From the NCBI RefSeq assembly GCF_016909185.1, contig NZ_JAFBFH010000015.1, forward strand, positions 48,596 through 112,595: a DNA stretch of 64,000 bases. Direction: 5' to 3'. Source of the stretch: Siminovitchia thermophila. Lineage in GTDB: Bacteria > Bacillota > Bacilli > Bacillales > Bacillaceae_C. The notes beneath the pieces were generated by a model, which did no database searches, was not told the DNA's origin, and saw only the letters and a list, made by a program, of their open reading frames with translations. Below, one piece after another: positions 1 to 11,617 of the stretch. The first letter of the stretch is position 1, and each line of letters starts with the position of its first letter. Made by a program: the position numbers and the translations under genes.

Positions 1-365
1 TTTAACATACCGATGCGTTCCGGAGTCATCAGCGACATAAACAACTGCTTTCTATGCTCATGGGCAGCGCCGTCCATCGTCTGGATTGCACTTTCTCCAA
101 ACAGCGTTTTTTGAACTCTCTTTGGAGCAGTTCCCTTTCGCTGAAAAAGCCGAGGATTGTAAAATATTCTTGCCGCTTCTTCTCCACTCATGCATATCAC
201 TTTCTCGCCCATTAAACGCGTCTCGAAAATATCGGACTGAAACAGCCCGCATCTATTTGAAATAAATTCATATCCTTCCCGCAGCAAAGCAAGGGTTTGA
301 TCCAATCCTTTTTCGCGCGGTATTTTACCTGTTGTTGAACCGCCTTGCTGGATAACTGAACTCAT
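1..365 (-). CDS. cypC: Cytochrome P450, CYP152 fatty-acid peroxygenase type (5' part only)
   Basis: The reverse strand from ATG at 365 stays open to the window edge and gives about 121 residues, so only the N-terminal quarter of a roughly 415-residue enzyme is present. It starts MSSVIQQGG and contains ARIFYNPRLFQRKGTAPKRV, then KTLFGESAIQTMDGAAHEHR and LFMSLMTPERI. This is the start of the CYP152 family (B. subtilis YbdT/CypC), which uses hydrogen peroxide to hydroxylate long-chain fatty acids at the alpha or beta carbon without a reductase partner. The heme Cys lies outside the window. GGAGGG stands 6 bases upstream of the ATG. It is divergent from the AraC-type gene at 486. Family assignment is by remembered similarity. 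Confidence 0.8.
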   Translation of the reverse strand, partial: MSSVIQQGGSTTGKIPREKGLDQTLALLREGYEFISNRCGLFQSDIFETRLMGEKVICMSGEEAARIFYNPRLFQRKGTAPKRVQKTLFGESAIQTMDGAAHEHRKQLFMSLMTPERIGML

Positions 366-485
366 GGCAATCCCTCCATTTTGAAAGCACGTTCTTCACG
401 ATGAATATATTTTTATCATTTGTAACGGAAGATGATTTATTCCTATGTTTGAATCTCGTTATAATAAAGAAAGGTGGTGGTACTT

Positions 486-1961
486 ATGATCATTCATCTT
501 TTTACAACTGATGAGCTGGAAGCAAAAGGAATAAGGTGGCTTGTTGAATCTCATGTAACAGGCGTTAAGCTTGTTCCTTTTGATCGTGTTGAAAACATGT
601 TGGAAGCGTTCGCAAAGGAACAACCGGAGCTTTACATTATTGACATGGATAAATGGGAGCCCGACGACGATTCTTTCGGTAGCTGGCTTCAGTCGGTACG
701 GTGGCTCGGGATTTCTTCTGAACGCATTTTTCAAACGGCATACAGGGGGCTGCGTTTCCGGGCGCAGGATGTACTGTTCAGACCAATTGCTCCGGATGAA
801 CTAATGAAATGCATCCAACGGCAACGATTTCAAATTAGGAATGATAAGCGAAAGGCAACAATAAATCCGGGGGAAACACCAGAGAAATTAGTCATTGATT
901 ATTCGGATATCTTCCTTGGAGGGCCAAAAATAAGGAAACCACATTCCATGACAGCGTTGTTAACGCAGGATCCAAACAAGCTTCCTGTCGTTTATGCAAA
1001 GTTACAGGAATTTCCTTTTCCAAAATCAAAGCTCATTTTTGCCTTTTCACAGTTGGTTTTATGTGTGGATGAAGTACCGGCAGAGAACCGTTATCAAGAG
1101 GAATACTATGCGTTTTTCGATCAATGGAAAGAGGAACAAAATGAACCGCTTGCCATGATCATGAATACACATTGGCAAGGGTTATCGATAAAAGAAATGT
1201 ATGAACGTACAAAACAATTAACCGAAATGATCTTTTTTGAAGGGTATGACATTATTTTAGCCAAGGCAGAACAAATCCACTGGTCATCAATGGACCCTTT
1301 TTTAACGCCTCTGGAACAGCGGCAATGGATAGAAATGCTTGAAAAGAGGGATATCCAAGCGATCCGCGAATGGATGGAGCATGCGTTTCTCGATTACGAA
1401 AAACCCTATCCGCCTCCCGAAATGGTTAGAATCCGGATTACAAGCGTATTGGCACAAATTCGCCGCTATATGAAATCACAACAACTACAGCACCCCAATT
1501 GGGAAAGGGACTACCACGATGTATTTCGGCAAATTATTCAGGAACCGGTTGTTTATCGGATTGTTCAAGATCTTTTATCATTTACGATTCGTTTGCTGAC
1601 AGAACAGGACGGGCGTATTGATGCTGATTTTAAGACACTCGTTGACCGAGTAAAAAGCTTGATGGAGTCTAATTATTGGAACCCGCAGTGGAATTTGGAG
1701 GACTGTGCCAATACACTCCAGATTCATAAAAGTACATTAAGCCGGAGGTTTGCGGCGGAGTCGGGAAAAACATTCCGCGAAACATTACATGAAATCAAAA
1801 TGGGCGAAGCGAAGCGACTTCTAAAAGAGACAAATTTATCGCTTGATGAAATTGCTCGTTTGGTAGGTTATCAGTACCGGACCTATTTTAACGCGAAATT
1901 TAAGCAAATGGAAAAGAAGACACCGACAGAATATCGGATGGGTCTGGGTCATTTAAGTTGA
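486..1961 (+). CDS. AraC-family regulator with receiver-like N-terminus, next to hut operon
   Basis: 491 residues. The C-terminal 100 residues form a double helix-turn-helix of the AraC/XylS type (NTLQIHKSTLSRRFAAESGK, later SLDEIARLVGYQYRTYFNAK and KTPTEYR). The N-terminal 120 residues look like a diverged receiver domain (LYIIDMDKWEPDD, VLFRPIAPDEL), as in YesN-type regulators; the middle is a helical linker region. AAAGGTGG precedes ATG 486 by about 8 bases, so I prefer it to the GTG at 474. It lies directly upstream of, and in line with, hutU with a 147-base gap, which suggests control of histidine use, but nothing in the sequence proves the ligand. No kinase partner is nearby. Confidence 0.85.
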   Translation: MIIHLFTTDELEAKGIRWLVESHVTGVKLVPFDRVENMLEAFAKEQPELYIIDMDKWEPDDDSFGSWLQSVRWLGISSERIFQTAYRGLRFRAQDVLFRPIAPDELMKCIQRQRFQIRNDKRKATINPGETPEKLVIDYSDIFLGGPKIRKPHSMTALLTQDPNKLPVVYAKLQEFPFPKSKLIFAFSQLVLCVDEVPAENRYQEEYYAFFDQWKEEQNEPLAMIMNTHWQGLSIKEMYERTKQLTEMIFFEGYDIILAKAEQIHWSSMDPFLTPLEQRQWIEMLEKRDIQAIREWMEHAFLDYEKPYPPPEMVRIRITSVLAQIRRYMKSQQLQHPNWERDYHDVFRQIIQEPVVYRIVQDLLSFTIRLLTEQDGRIDADFKTLVDRVKSLMESNYWNPQWNLEDCANTLQIHKSTLSRRFAAESGKTFRETLHEIKMGEAKRLLKETNLSLDEIARLVGYQYRTYFNAKFKQMEKKTPTEYRMGLGHLS

Positions 1962-2108
1962 CAGATGATGTCTTTGTTTTGAAACCATTTAAAAATAAGT
2001 GCTCAGAATAAAATAAAAGTGAAATATTTTATAAGAATACTATTAATTTATAAAGAGAAAGACAGCAGTATACAATTACAATAATGATAGAAAAGGAGGT
2101 TGACTATT

Positions 2109-3779
2109 TTGAAACCGATTACAAATGAGCGTGTTATCCGATATCGGGGAACAGAGCTTCATACGAAAGGGTGGCTCCAAGAGGCGGCACTTCGTATGCT
2201 TATGAACAATTTGGATCCGGATGTGGCGGAAAATCCCGATGAACTCGTCGTGTATGGGGGAATCGGAAAGGCTGCCCGCAGCTGGAATTGTTTTGACGCA
2301 ATCGTAAAATCATTAAAAAAATTGGAAAACGATGAGACATTACTCGTTCAATCAGGAAAACCGGTAGCCATTTTTCATACCCATGAAAATGCGCCGCGTG
2401 TCCTAATTGCCAACTCCAACATCGTTCCAGCTTATGCCAACTGGGAAACATTCCATGAGCTCGATCAAAAAGGGCTGATGATGTATGGTCAAATGACGGC
2501 TGGAAGCTGGATTTACATTGGTTCCCAGGGAATCGTTCAAGGAACGTACGAAACCTTTGCAGAACTTGCCAAACAGCATTTTAACGGTTCATTAAAAGGC
2601 ACGATTACGGTAACGGCGGGACTAGGTGGTATGGGAGGTGCCCAGCCGCTTGCAGTCACGATGAATGGCGGAGTTTGCATCGCAATTGAAGTCGATGAAA
2701 AACGGATCGACCGGAGAATTGAAACCCGTTACACAGATGTAAAGGCGACTTCTTTAGACGAAACGATCAGGCTTGCCAAAGAAGCGAAACAAGAAGGAAG
2801 GGCTCTTTCGATTGGGTTATTAGGTAACGCATCGGAGTTGCTGCCTGAAATGATTGAGCGCGGTTTTATTCCGGACGTCTTGACGGATCAAACATCTGCC
2901 CATGATCCGCTAAATGGATATATTCCTTCGGGCATGTCACTGGAAGAGGCGGCTAAGCTTCGGAAAGCGAATCCTGAGGATTATGTAAAACGCTCAAAAG
3001 CAGCGATGGCGGCGCACGTGAGAGCAATGCTTGAGATGATGAATAAAGGCGCGGTCACCTTTGATTACGGCAACAACATCCGCCAAGTTGCAAAAGACGA
3101 AGGGGTCGAAAGCGCCTTCGATTTCCCTGGCTTCGTCCCTGCTTATATCCGGCCGCAATTTTGCGAAGGAAAGGGGCCTTTCCGCTGGGCGGCCTTATCC
3201 GGTGACCCGGAAGATATTTATCAGACGGATGAAGTCATTTTACGTGAATTTAGCTATAACAAACATTTATGCAACTGGATTCGCATGGCCCGGGAGAAAA
3301 TCCAATTCCAGGGACTACCTTCACGTATTTGCTGGCTTGGATATGGAGAGCGCGCCCGCTTCGGAAAAATCATAAATGACATGGTGGCAAGCGGAAAGTT
3401 GAAAGCGCCGATCGTTATTGGCCGTGACCATTTGGATTCCGGCTCTGTCGCTTCGCCAAACAGGGAGACTGAGGCAATGAAAGATGGTTCAGATGTTGTG
3501 GCAGACTGGCCGATATTAAACGCGCTTATCAATGCGGTCGGAGGAGCCACATGGGTTTCAGTTCACCATGGCGGAGGAGTCGGCATGGGCTATTCCCTGC
3601 ATGCCGGAATGGTCATTGTTGCGGATGGAACGAAAGAAGCTGAATCCCGTTTGGAGCGAGTGTTGACGACTGATCCTGGCATGGGCGTCGTAAGACATGC
3701 AGATGCCGGATACGAATTAGCGGAAAAAACAGCGCGTGAAAAAGGCGTTCAAATACCGATGCTTGCGAACAAAACTTGA
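2109..3779 (+). CDS. hutU: Urocanate hydratase
   Basis: 556 residues, the normal length. HutU converts urocanate to 4-imidazolone-5-propionate with a tightly bound NAD+ in the cytoplasm. Recognisable blocks are the [18 protein letters not shown] dinucleotide-binding loop near residue 176, [14 protein letters not shown] near 265, the [11 protein letters not shown] block near 345, and [20 protein letters not shown] near 490. AAAGGAGG at 2092-2099 fits TTG 2109 (9-base gap) and not TTG 2102 or 2100, so TTG 2109 is the start. First gene of a hutU-hutI-hutG-transporter run. The enzyme of the preceding step, histidine ammonia-lyase HutH, is not in the window. Confidence 0.97.
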   Translation: MKPITNERVIRYRGTELHTKGWLQEAALRMLMNNLDPDVAENPDELVVYGGIGKAARSWNCFDAIVKSLKKLENDETLLVQSGKPVAIFHTHENAPRVLIANSNIVPAYANWETFHELDQKGLMMYGQMTAGSWIYIGSQGIVQGTYETFAELAKQHFNGSLKGTITVTAGLGGMGGAQPLAVTMNGGVCIAIEVDEKRIDRRIETRYTDVKATSLDETIRLAKEAKQEGRALSIGLLGNASELLPEMIERGFIPDVLTDQTSAHDPLNGYIPSGMSLEEAAKLRKANPEDYVKRSKAAMAAHVRAMLEMMNKGAVTFDYGNNIRQVAKDEGVESAFDFPGFVPAYIRPQFCEGKGPFRWAALSGDPEDIYQTDEVILREFSYNKHLCNWIRMAREKIQFQGLPSRICWLGYGERARFGKIINDMVASGKLKAPIVIGRDHLDSGSVASPNRETEAMKDGSDVVADWPILNALINAVGGATWVSVHHGGGVGMGYSLHAGMVIVADGTKEAESRLERVLTTDPGMGVVRHADAGYELAEKTAREKGVQIPMLANKT

Positions 3780-3806
3780 AAAAATCGCTTTTGGGGGGAC
3801 GGTAGA

Positions 3807-5063
3807 GTGACAAAACCTGTTTGGATCAAACATGCTTCACAACTGGCGACACTTGCTTTGAATGGAAAAGGACCAAGGGTAAAAGAGGAAATGTCGGAGC
3901 TCAGCCTCATTGAAGACGGAAGCTTGTGGCTTGAAGATGGCGTGGTTAAGGCGGTTGGAACGACGGCAAAACTGGAAGAACAATATGGGGAGCGGGAAAA
4001 TGAAGCGGAAGTCGTCGATGCTTCCGGTTGTCTCGTCACCCCTGGCCTTGTCGACCCGCACACACATGTTGTGTATGGCGGTAGCCGTGAACGGGAGTTT
4101 GAGATGAGGTTGGAAGGCGCGACATATATGGAGATCATGAACGCGGGCGGCGGCATCCACGCGACAACGCGGATGACCCGGGAAGCGACGGAAGAAGAAT
4201 TGATGGAACAAACGATGCGGCGCCTGGATTCATTTTTGACTCATGGAGTCACCACCGCAGAAGGGAAAAGTGGCTACGGAATGAATATAGAGACTGAGTT
4301 AAAGCAGCTTCGGGTCATGCAAAAGCTGCAGGAAGCCCACGCGATTGATATCGTTCCGACTTTTATGGGCGCCCATGCTGTTCCACCCGAGTATAAAGGA
4401 CGGGAAGATGAATTTGTGGATCATTTGATCAAAGAAATGCTTCCAGTAGTAGCGGAGGAAAAGCTTGCTGAATTTAATGATGTTTTTTGTGAAAAAGGCG
4501 TGTTTACTCCGGAGCAGTCCGAACGAATACTGGAAGCGGGAAAAGACTATGGCCTCATTCCAAAAATCCATGCCGATGAAATCGAACCATACGGCGGAGC
4601 AGAGTTGGCTGCCAAAGTTGGCGCCATTTCAGCGGAACATTTGCTCAAAGCGTCTGATCAGGGAATCAGGGCCATGGCCGACGCTGGTGTTATCGCCTGT
4701 CTGCTGCCCGCTACGGCGCTTTACTTAAGAGAACAGGCGGCAGCCGGCCGAAAAATGGTGGACGCTGGCGTCCCCGTAGCCATCTCCACTGATTGCAATC
4801 CCGGTTCATCCCCGACCACATCAATGCCGCTCGTCATGAACTTGGCATGCATCTTAATGCGCATGACACCAGCAGAAGCATTGACGGCCGCCACGTATAA
4901 CGCTGCCTGCGCCATCAACCGCCAAGACAAAGTCGGCTCGCTGGAACAAGGCAAGCAGGCGGATGTTGTCATGTGGGATATTGAAAACTACCAGAAACTG
5001 CAATACTTATTCGGAGTAAATCACGTCAAGTCAGTCTGGAAAAAAGGAATTCAGGTGGTGTAG
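3807..5063 (+). CDS. hutI: Imidazolonepropionase
   Basis: 418 residues of the amidohydrolase superfamily. It hydrolyses 4-imidazolone-5-propionate to N-formimino-L-glutamate. Metal ligand motifs are visible: GLVDPHTHVVYGG (first His pair), THGVTTAEGKSGYG, KIHADEIEPYGG and the Asp in AISTDCNPGSSPT. A GTG start at 3807 follows a G-rich ribosome binding site (GGGGGGACGG). It begins 27 bases after hutU and ends 3 bases before hutG, so the three genes are one transcription unit. Nothing is missing. Confidence 0.97.
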   Translation: MTKPVWIKHASQLATLALNGKGPRVKEEMSELSLIEDGSLWLEDGVVKAVGTTAKLEEQYGERENEAEVVDASGCLVTPGLVDPHTHVVYGGSREREFEMRLEGATYMEIMNAGGGIHATTRMTREATEEELMEQTMRRLDSFLTHGVTTAEGKSGYGMNIETELKQLRVMQKLQEAHAIDIVPTFMGAHAVPPEYKGREDEFVDHLIKEMLPVVAEEKLAEFNDVFCEKGVFTPEQSERILEAGKDYGLIPKIHADEIEPYGGAELAAKVGAISAEHLLKASDQGIRAMADAGVIACLLPATALYLREQAAAGRKMVDAGVPVAISTDCNPGSSPTTSMPLVMNLACILMRMTPAEALTAATYNAACAINRQDKVGSLEQGKQADVVMWDIENYQKLQYLFGVNHVKSVWKKGIQVV

Positions 5064-5066
5064 CAA

Positions 5067-6041
5067 ATGGGAGATAACTGGCTGAGAAAACCCGAATGGT
5101 TTTGGAATCAGGCTGATGGCGAACCTGATATTGTTCACCAATGGGTGCGCTCCCTTAAAGAAGGGGAGACACCCGGCCTGATCCTGTTTGGAGCGCCCAT
5201 TTCACGCTCCTCGATCAGCGTTTCGGGAGCGTCTTTATATCCGCTGGAATTTCGCAAAATGTGGAAAAGCTTCGCCACATACAATTTAGATGAAAACGTC
5301 GATTTATCAGGGTTTCATGTGGCGGATGCCGGGGATGTCGCCATGCACACAACCGATATTGTAACATCGCACAAACGGATTGAAACGGCTGCGGCATATC
5401 TTTCACGACATTATCCTGATTCGACCCTTTCTATGATCGGCGGGGATCATTCCACAACCGCCTGTGCCGTTCGTGGAATAAAAGAAACATTTCCTGATGA
5501 AACAATCGGCATTCTTCAACTCGATACCCATTTGGATGTCCGTGACCCGGCGGAATTGGGTCCGGCAAACGGAACCCCTATTCGGCAACTCGTGGATGGC
5601 GGTGCAGTCAAAGGAGAGAATATCTACAATATTGGCCTCCATGGCTATTTTAACGCACGTCCTTTAATCGACTATGCCAAAGAACATGGGATCAACATGG
5701 TGACTTTGAAACAAGCGAGGGAACAAGGCGTTACCAGCGCTGTTGGTGCAGCGCTGCGCCGCCTGGCTGAAAAAGTGGACCGTATTTACGTCACGGTGGA
5801 TATGGATGTACTGGATATCACCCAAGCCCCTGGAGTTCCCGCATCCACCCCGGGTGGTATGACGACCATTGAACTATTTGGCTCGCTCATTGAAATCGGC
5901 AAGTGGAAGGAAGTTCACTATATCGATTTTGTCTGCCTCGATCCGACAAAAGACTCTCCCGTGGCTGAAACCGTGAAAGCGGGTGTTTACGCCTGGCTTC
6001 AGTTTGTAACGGGGAGAGTGCTGGGGGCGAGGAAGACATAA
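5067..6041 (+). CDS. hutG: Formimidoylglutamase
   Basis: 324 residues of the ureohydrolase (arginase/agmatinase) family with its binuclear Mn site: GGDHSTT, LDTHLDVRD and VDMDVLD carry the His and Asp ligands. It splits N-formimino-L-glutamate into glutamate and formamide, the last step of the Bacillus-type route. Start ATG 5067 lies 3 bases after the hutI stop, with AGGTGGTG as ribosome binding site. It is followed by a GC-rich hairpin and then the membrane protein gene at 6123. Confidence 0.95.
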   Translation: MGDNWLRKPEWFWNQADGEPDIVHQWVRSLKEGETPGLILFGAPISRSSISVSGASLYPLEFRKMWKSFATYNLDENVDLSGFHVADAGDVAMHTTDIVTSHKRIETAAAYLSRHYPDSTLSMIGGDHSTTACAVRGIKETFPDETIGILQLDTHLDVRDPAELGPANGTPIRQLVDGGAVKGENIYNIGLHGYFNARPLIDYAKEHGINMVTLKQAREQGVTSAVGAALRRLAEKVDRIYVTVDMDVLDITQAPGVPASTPGGMTTIELFGSLIEIGKWKEVHYIDFVCLDPTKDSPVAETVKAGVYAWLQFVTGRVLGARKT

Positions 6042-6058
6042 GACCACAAGTTGTTGTG

Positions 6059-6077
6059 CCGCCGGCTGGGCCGGCGG
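6059..6077 (+). promoter_or_regulatory. Perfect GC hairpin between hutG and the transporter gene
   Basis: CCGCCGGC, loop TGG, GCCGGCGG: an 8-bp stem with no mismatch and no T-tract behind it. It sits 18 bases after the hutG stop. It is not an intrinsic terminator by sequence; a role in mRNA stability or in stepping down expression of the downstream membrane gene is possible. Confidence 0.4.
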
Positions 6078-6122
6078 TCAAGATGAACTTGGTGAGCATA
6101 AAACAAATAGGAGGAAATCAAC

Positions 6123-7454
6123 ATGGATGCAGCAAGAAGAAAGGAAGAGACAGCTATAAAACCGGACTCAAATACACAAATGTGGAAATTTTTTGTTTAT
6201 AGTTTTATCGGCGTCTTTATGTTTTTCATTCCTGTTACGATAGGGGAACGAAACTCAATCATGTTGGATCATATTGTCTCTTTCATTCAAACAAACCTTG
6301 GGACGTTTACACCGTACTATGGATTGATGGTGATTGCTGCAGGAGCCATGTATCCCTTTATTTCGGGAACATGGAAAAAGTCAAGCGTAGATATTATTTT
6401 CTCAATTTTCAAATTAGTGGGGTTGTTCGTTGGTCTCATGCTTGTATTTCAATTCGGACCAATTTGGCTGTTCCATCCGGACATGGGACCATTCCTGTTT
6501 GAGAAATTGGTCATTCCTGTAGGACTGCTTGTTCCGATCGGAGCCGTCTTTTTGGCTTTGCTCGTTGGGTACGGCCTACTTGAATACATTGGGGTGATCA
6601 TGCGGCCAATCATGCGACCCGTTTGGAAAACACCCGGACGCTCTGCCATCGACGCCGTGGCGTCTTTCGTTGGAAGCTACTCTCTGGGTCTCTTAATTAC
6701 AAATCGAATCTATAAAGAAGGAAAATATACCGCGAAAGAAGCGTCTATTATTGCCACAGGTTTTTCAACTGTTTCAGCCACATTTATGGTTATTGTTGCA
6801 AAAACACTCGACTTAATGGACATATGGAATACGTATTTCTGGATCACGCTCATCGTGACATTTGTGGTTACCGCAATTACGGTAAGAATCTGGCCGCTTT
6901 CAAAAATGGCAAACGAATATCATGAGGGTGCGACTCCACAGCCCGAAGTGGAAATTCAAGAAAGTCGTTTTGCTGCTGCCTGGAAAGAAGCAAAAAACAC
7001 AGTCCAAGAGGCGCCAAAATTACTGGACAACGTATGGATGAATTTGAAAGACGGCTTGCTAATGGCCATGGCTATCCTGCCTTCGATTCTTTCGATTGGA
7101 CTGCTTGGCCTCGTTTTGGCCGAATATACTCCTGTCTTTGATTGGCTCGGCTATATCTTCTACCCCTTTACTTTTATCGTACAATTACCCGATCCATTGT
7201 TTGTGGCAAAAGCCGCTTCTTTAGGCATCGCGGAAATGTTCCTGCCGGGACTGTTTGTCACCGAGGCGGCGCTCATCGTGAAATTCGTCATTGCAGTTGT
7301 ATCCGTTTCCGGAATTATCTTCTTTTCCGCTGTCGTTCCATGTATCGTCGCAACCGAAATTCCGATTACGATTCCGCAACTGATCATTATTTGGATTGAG
7401 CGGGTTATTCTTACAATCTTAATCGTGACGCCGATAGCCTATTTGATTTTGTAG
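6123..7454 (+). CDS. YjiH-family membrane protein (nucleoside-recognition/Gate domain)
   Basis: 443 residues with about ten hydrophobic segments, including blocks WKFFVYSFIGVFMFFIPVTI and GLFVGLMLVFQFGPIWLFHP and a Gate-domain pattern (GTFTPYYGLMVIAAGAM, IATGFSTVSATFMVIVAKT). This matches the YjiH group of predicted inner membrane transporters. AGGAGG precedes ATG 6123. Because it follows hutUIG in the same direction, uptake of histidine, urocanate or a related imidazole is a reasonable inference; it is not the HutM permease known from B. subtilis. The substrate cannot be read from sequence. Confidence 0.8.
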   Translation: MDAARRKEETAIKPDSNTQMWKFFVYSFIGVFMFFIPVTIGERNSIMLDHIVSFIQTNLGTFTPYYGLMVIAAGAMYPFISGTWKKSSVDIIFSIFKLVGLFVGLMLVFQFGPIWLFHPDMGPFLFEKLVIPVGLLVPIGAVFLALLVGYGLLEYIGVIMRPIMRPVWKTPGRSAIDAVASFVGSYSLGLLITNRIYKEGKYTAKEASIIATGFSTVSATFMVIVAKTLDLMDIWNTYFWITLIVTFVVTAITVRIWPLSKMANEYHEGATPQPEVEIQESRFAAAWKEAKNTVQEAPKLLDNVWMNLKDGLLMAMAILPSILSIGLLGLVLAEYTPVFDWLGYIFYPFTFIVQLPDPLFVAKAASLGIAEMFLPGLFVTEAALIVKFVIAVVSVSGIIFFSAVVPCIVATEIPITIPQLIIIWIERVILTILIVTPIAYLIL

Positions 7455-7763
7455 AAAAGAATAATAGATTTAGAGGGGAGGCCTCTCTCCTGTTATTTTT
7501 GCATTGGAAGCCGTAGGGGTGCGGTGCATGAGTTTTTTAATCGAAATAGGGCAGGGGGGAGAGTCATCTTGCCCTAGACATGTTGAAACTGAGGGATGTT
7601 GGTGGTGTATGATAATAGTGTAGATATCTCAAAAATGAGCAAATTTCTCTTACATATCTTTAAAAAGATGTTGTTCGATATTAAACTAATAAGAGAGCTT
7701 CAGATGTTTGGCAGCACTGGCAAAAAACTTATTCGTAAAATATGGATCAAAAAGGAGTAAAAA
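7455..7763 (+). other. Intergenic stretch between hut transporter and rtcB-like gene
   Basis: A weak terminator candidate occurs at 7472-7500: AGAGG, loop GGAGG, CCTCT, then GTTATTTTT. The rest (7500-7750) is AT-rich with no open frame longer than a few codons. AAGGAG lies just before ATG 7764. I see no recognisable RNA gene here. Confidence 0.4.
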
Positions 7764-8987
7764 ATGTATCAAGTAATAGATAATGTAAGAGTATGGGGAG
7801 AACCTCTAGAAAGTGCGGTATCACAAGCCATAACTTGCTCTAAGCATGGAAATGTGGTGCAAACGTTGCTAATGGCCGATCATCACAAAGGATACTCGCA
7901 GCCAGTCGGCGGAGTAGTTGTGTATGATGGACAAGTTTCACCTTCTGGAGTTGGCTATGATATTGCCTGCGGGAATAAAGCGGTCAGAACGAATTTAAAA
8001 TATGAAGATGTTCAACATAATATTTCCGGCATTATGGATGAAATTGCAAAAAACATATCGTTTGGTCTAGGGCGCAATAATAACGAAAGAGTAGACCACG
8101 AATTATTTGACGATCCGGATTGGGACGTCTACAAGCAAATCGGAATACATGAACATGACTCCTTAAAGGCATTGGCAAGAAAACAATTGGGTACTGTAGG
8201 CAGCGGTAATCATTTTGTAGATATATTTGTAGAGGAAAAGACCGGTGACATTTGGGTTGCCAACCATTTTGGCAGCCGGGGTTTCGGCCATAAAACGGCG
8301 AGTGGATTTTTAAACTTGGCGAATGGTAGAAATTTTTCAGACAAAGCCCCGGGAGAAAGCATGGACCAACCACCAACATTGATCGACTTAAATAGTGAGC
8401 TCGGAGATATGTATTTCAGGGCTATGACATTAGCGGGAAGGTATGCTTATGCCGGACGTGATTATGTTATGACACAAGTTTTAAATATTTTGGGAGCCGT
8501 ATCTACATTTGAAGTACACAATCACCATAATTTCGCCTGGAAGGAAGCTCATAATGGTCGTGAGTATATAGTAGTGAGAAAAGGAGCAACACCTTCGGCA
8601 CCCGGCCAACTGGGCTTTATTGGTGGCAGCATGGCCGATATTTCAGTTATTGTAAAAGGAAAAGATAGCCAAGAGAATAAAGACGCCTATTATAGCACTG
8701 TTCATGGAGCCGGTCGAATGATGAGCAGAACGGAAGCGGCAGGTAAAATGAATTGGAAAACCCGAAGGCGCAGAGGGGGAAAAATTACACCTCAGCAAAT
8801 GAAAGAAGCAATCGAAGCTTATGGAGTGGAGTTGCGGGGAGCGGGTACAGATGAAAGCCCATTTGTATACAAAAAGCTTCGTACCGTTTTGAACGCCCAT
8901 AGTGAAACGATCGAAATACTACATGAACTCAGACCTATAGGGGTATGTATGGCAGGTGCGAACGAGTTCGATCCGTATAAAGATTAA
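7764..8987 (+). CDS. rtcB: RtcB-family RNA ligase-like protein
   Basis: 407 residues. The RtcB fold is clear from its metal and guanylate site motifs: GQVSPSGVGYDIACGNK (Asp and Cys ligands), GTVGSGNHFVDI (Asn/His), NHFGSRGFGHK, FEVHNHHNFAW, RKGATPSAPGQLG and STVHGAGRMMSR, where the His in HGAGR would be the guanylated residue. RtcB joins 2',3'-cyclic phosphate and 5'-OH RNA ends in RNA repair or tRNA splicing. At 407 residues it belongs to the shorter RtcB-like branch in Firmicutes, and the usual HSGSRGLG appears as HFGSRGFG, so activity should not be taken for granted. Stands alone, with AAAGGAG upstream. Confidence 0.9.
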   Translation: MYQVIDNVRVWGEPLESAVSQAITCSKHGNVVQTLLMADHHKGYSQPVGGVVVYDGQVSPSGVGYDIACGNKAVRTNLKYEDVQHNISGIMDEIAKNISFGLGRNNNERVDHELFDDPDWDVYKQIGIHEHDSLKALARKQLGTVGSGNHFVDIFVEEKTGDIWVANHFGSRGFGHKTASGFLNLANGRNFSDKAPGESMDQPPTLIDLNSELGDMYFRAMTLAGRYAYAGRDYVMTQVLNILGAVSTFEVHNHHNFAWKEAHNGREYIVVRKGATPSAPGQLGFIGGSMADISVIVKGKDSQENKDAYYSTVHGAGRMMSRTEAAGKMNWKTRRRRGGKITPQQMKEAIEAYGVELRGAGTDESPFVYKKLRTVLNAHSETIEILHELRPIGVCMAGANEFDPYKD

Positions 8988-9327
8988 AGATTTTAGGTAA
9001 GATGATGAAAATCAAAAGAATATTTCGCCCTACTTAAACCGTTGTGGAAAAATAACGCTACTTGAGATTAAAAGAATATATACGGTGTCAACAGTTTACA
9101 TTCTGGATGTCCAAAACGGGAAGCTTGGGTTGTGAGTTTTTAAAATATATTTTATACGAAGGAATCTACCACGAGATTGTCGGTAAAGCATTAGCATCAT
9201 CGCCTTCCCTTTCATCTATGGATTCAAGTTAAAATAAGTTGACATCATAGATCGATTCAGATAGCTGTTAGAATCCTTTCATATTTTATTAAAACCAAAG
9301 AGAGCATTAAAAAACGCACTTATAAAA

Positions 9328-9371
9328 TGTCGTCGATCCAGTAGCACAGCAGACCCCGGGGATTGACGACA
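9328..9371. promoter_or_regulatory. Leader inverted repeat of mini CRISPR array
   Basis: TGTCGTCGATCC at 9328-9339 is repeated inverted as GGATTGACGACA at 9360-9371, with one G-T pair in the stem. The same element stands about 120 bases before the first repeat of the two large arrays; here the distance to the first repeat is 128 bases. Confidence 0.7.
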
Positions 9372-9499
9372 CTACGTATTCTGGCAATAGAGTGTCGACA
9401 GCCTTATATCCGCTTCTATACATCTCCTACAAAAAACAGAAAATAAAAAGGATATTTTTATTAAATCTAGAATCCTTTATTTATAGAAATCTTTGTGGG

Positions 9500-9596
9500 G
9501 TTTGCATCTTACCTAAGAGGAATTGAAACTTTGGAAGGAGTTGCTGTAAATGCAATTTAAGGGCGCGTTTGCATCTTACCTAAGAGGAATTGAAAC
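9500..9596 (+). CRISPR. Mini CRISPR array: 2 repeats, 1 spacer
   Basis: Two identical 30-base repeats at 9500-9529 and 9567-9596 flank a 37-base spacer. They read GTTTGCATCTTACCTAAGAG followed by GAATTGAAAC and differ by two bases from the repeat of the 49-repeat array. The upstream 170 bases carry the leader inverted repeat, so this is a real leader-repeat unit and not debris. No cas gene adjoins it. Directly after the second repeat a short open stretch (9598-9669, ending TAA) reads like the last 23 codons of a broken gene. Confidence 0.9.
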
Positions 9597-9597
9597 A

Positions 9598-9669
9598 GTG
9601 TTACCCCATGGCCGGGGGCGGCTCGTCTTTGATGAGAATGAAGGCATCATTACCGCTGTTCAGACTTAA
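9598..9669 (+). pseudogene. Possible 3' remnant of a gene beside the mini-array
   Basis: The frame reads PHGRGRLVFDENEGIITAVQ before TAA. The composition is protein-like and more GC-rich than the leader around it, but the upstream part is replaced by the CRISPR repeat. I do not recognise the family. It could equally be a chance open frame. Confidence 0.25.
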
Positions 9670-9740
9670 AGCAAAAGGCGGCCTTTACATTGCGGAAAAA
9701 ACATTTACTACGTGAAGGAAATGCCCATTAATCATCGCAA

Positions 9741-9786
9741 AAGAAGGGGCTTTCAGACGCATAAAGATTGTCTGAAGCCCCTCTTT
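9741..9786 (-). terminator. Terminator of opuA operon
   Basis: On the reverse strand AAGAGGGGCTTCAGAC pairs with GTCTGAAAGCCCCTT, 14 pairs with one bulge, and is followed by CTTTT. It lies about 60 bases after the opuAC stop. Confidence 0.8.
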
Positions 9787-9848
9787 ACATTCTGCTGGTT
9801 GATTGAGAAAAGATCATTGTTCCGGGTGCATTTTCTTTCGGCTTTAGG

Positions 9849-11617
<1,769 letters not shown>

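Larger units (their letters stand above)
8988..9848. other. Gene-free stretch holding the mini-array and opuA terminator
   Basis: Apart from the leader element (9328-9371), mini-array (9500-9596), gene remnant (9598-9669) and terminator (9741-9786), the region is AT-rich with no open frame that looks coding. A TTGACA occurs near 9239 without a convincing -10. Confidence 0.6.

Noticed and set aside
1978..1996. CcpA (cre) site upstream of hutU
   Set aside because: TGAAACCATTTAAA differs from the cre consensus at three key positions including the central CG.
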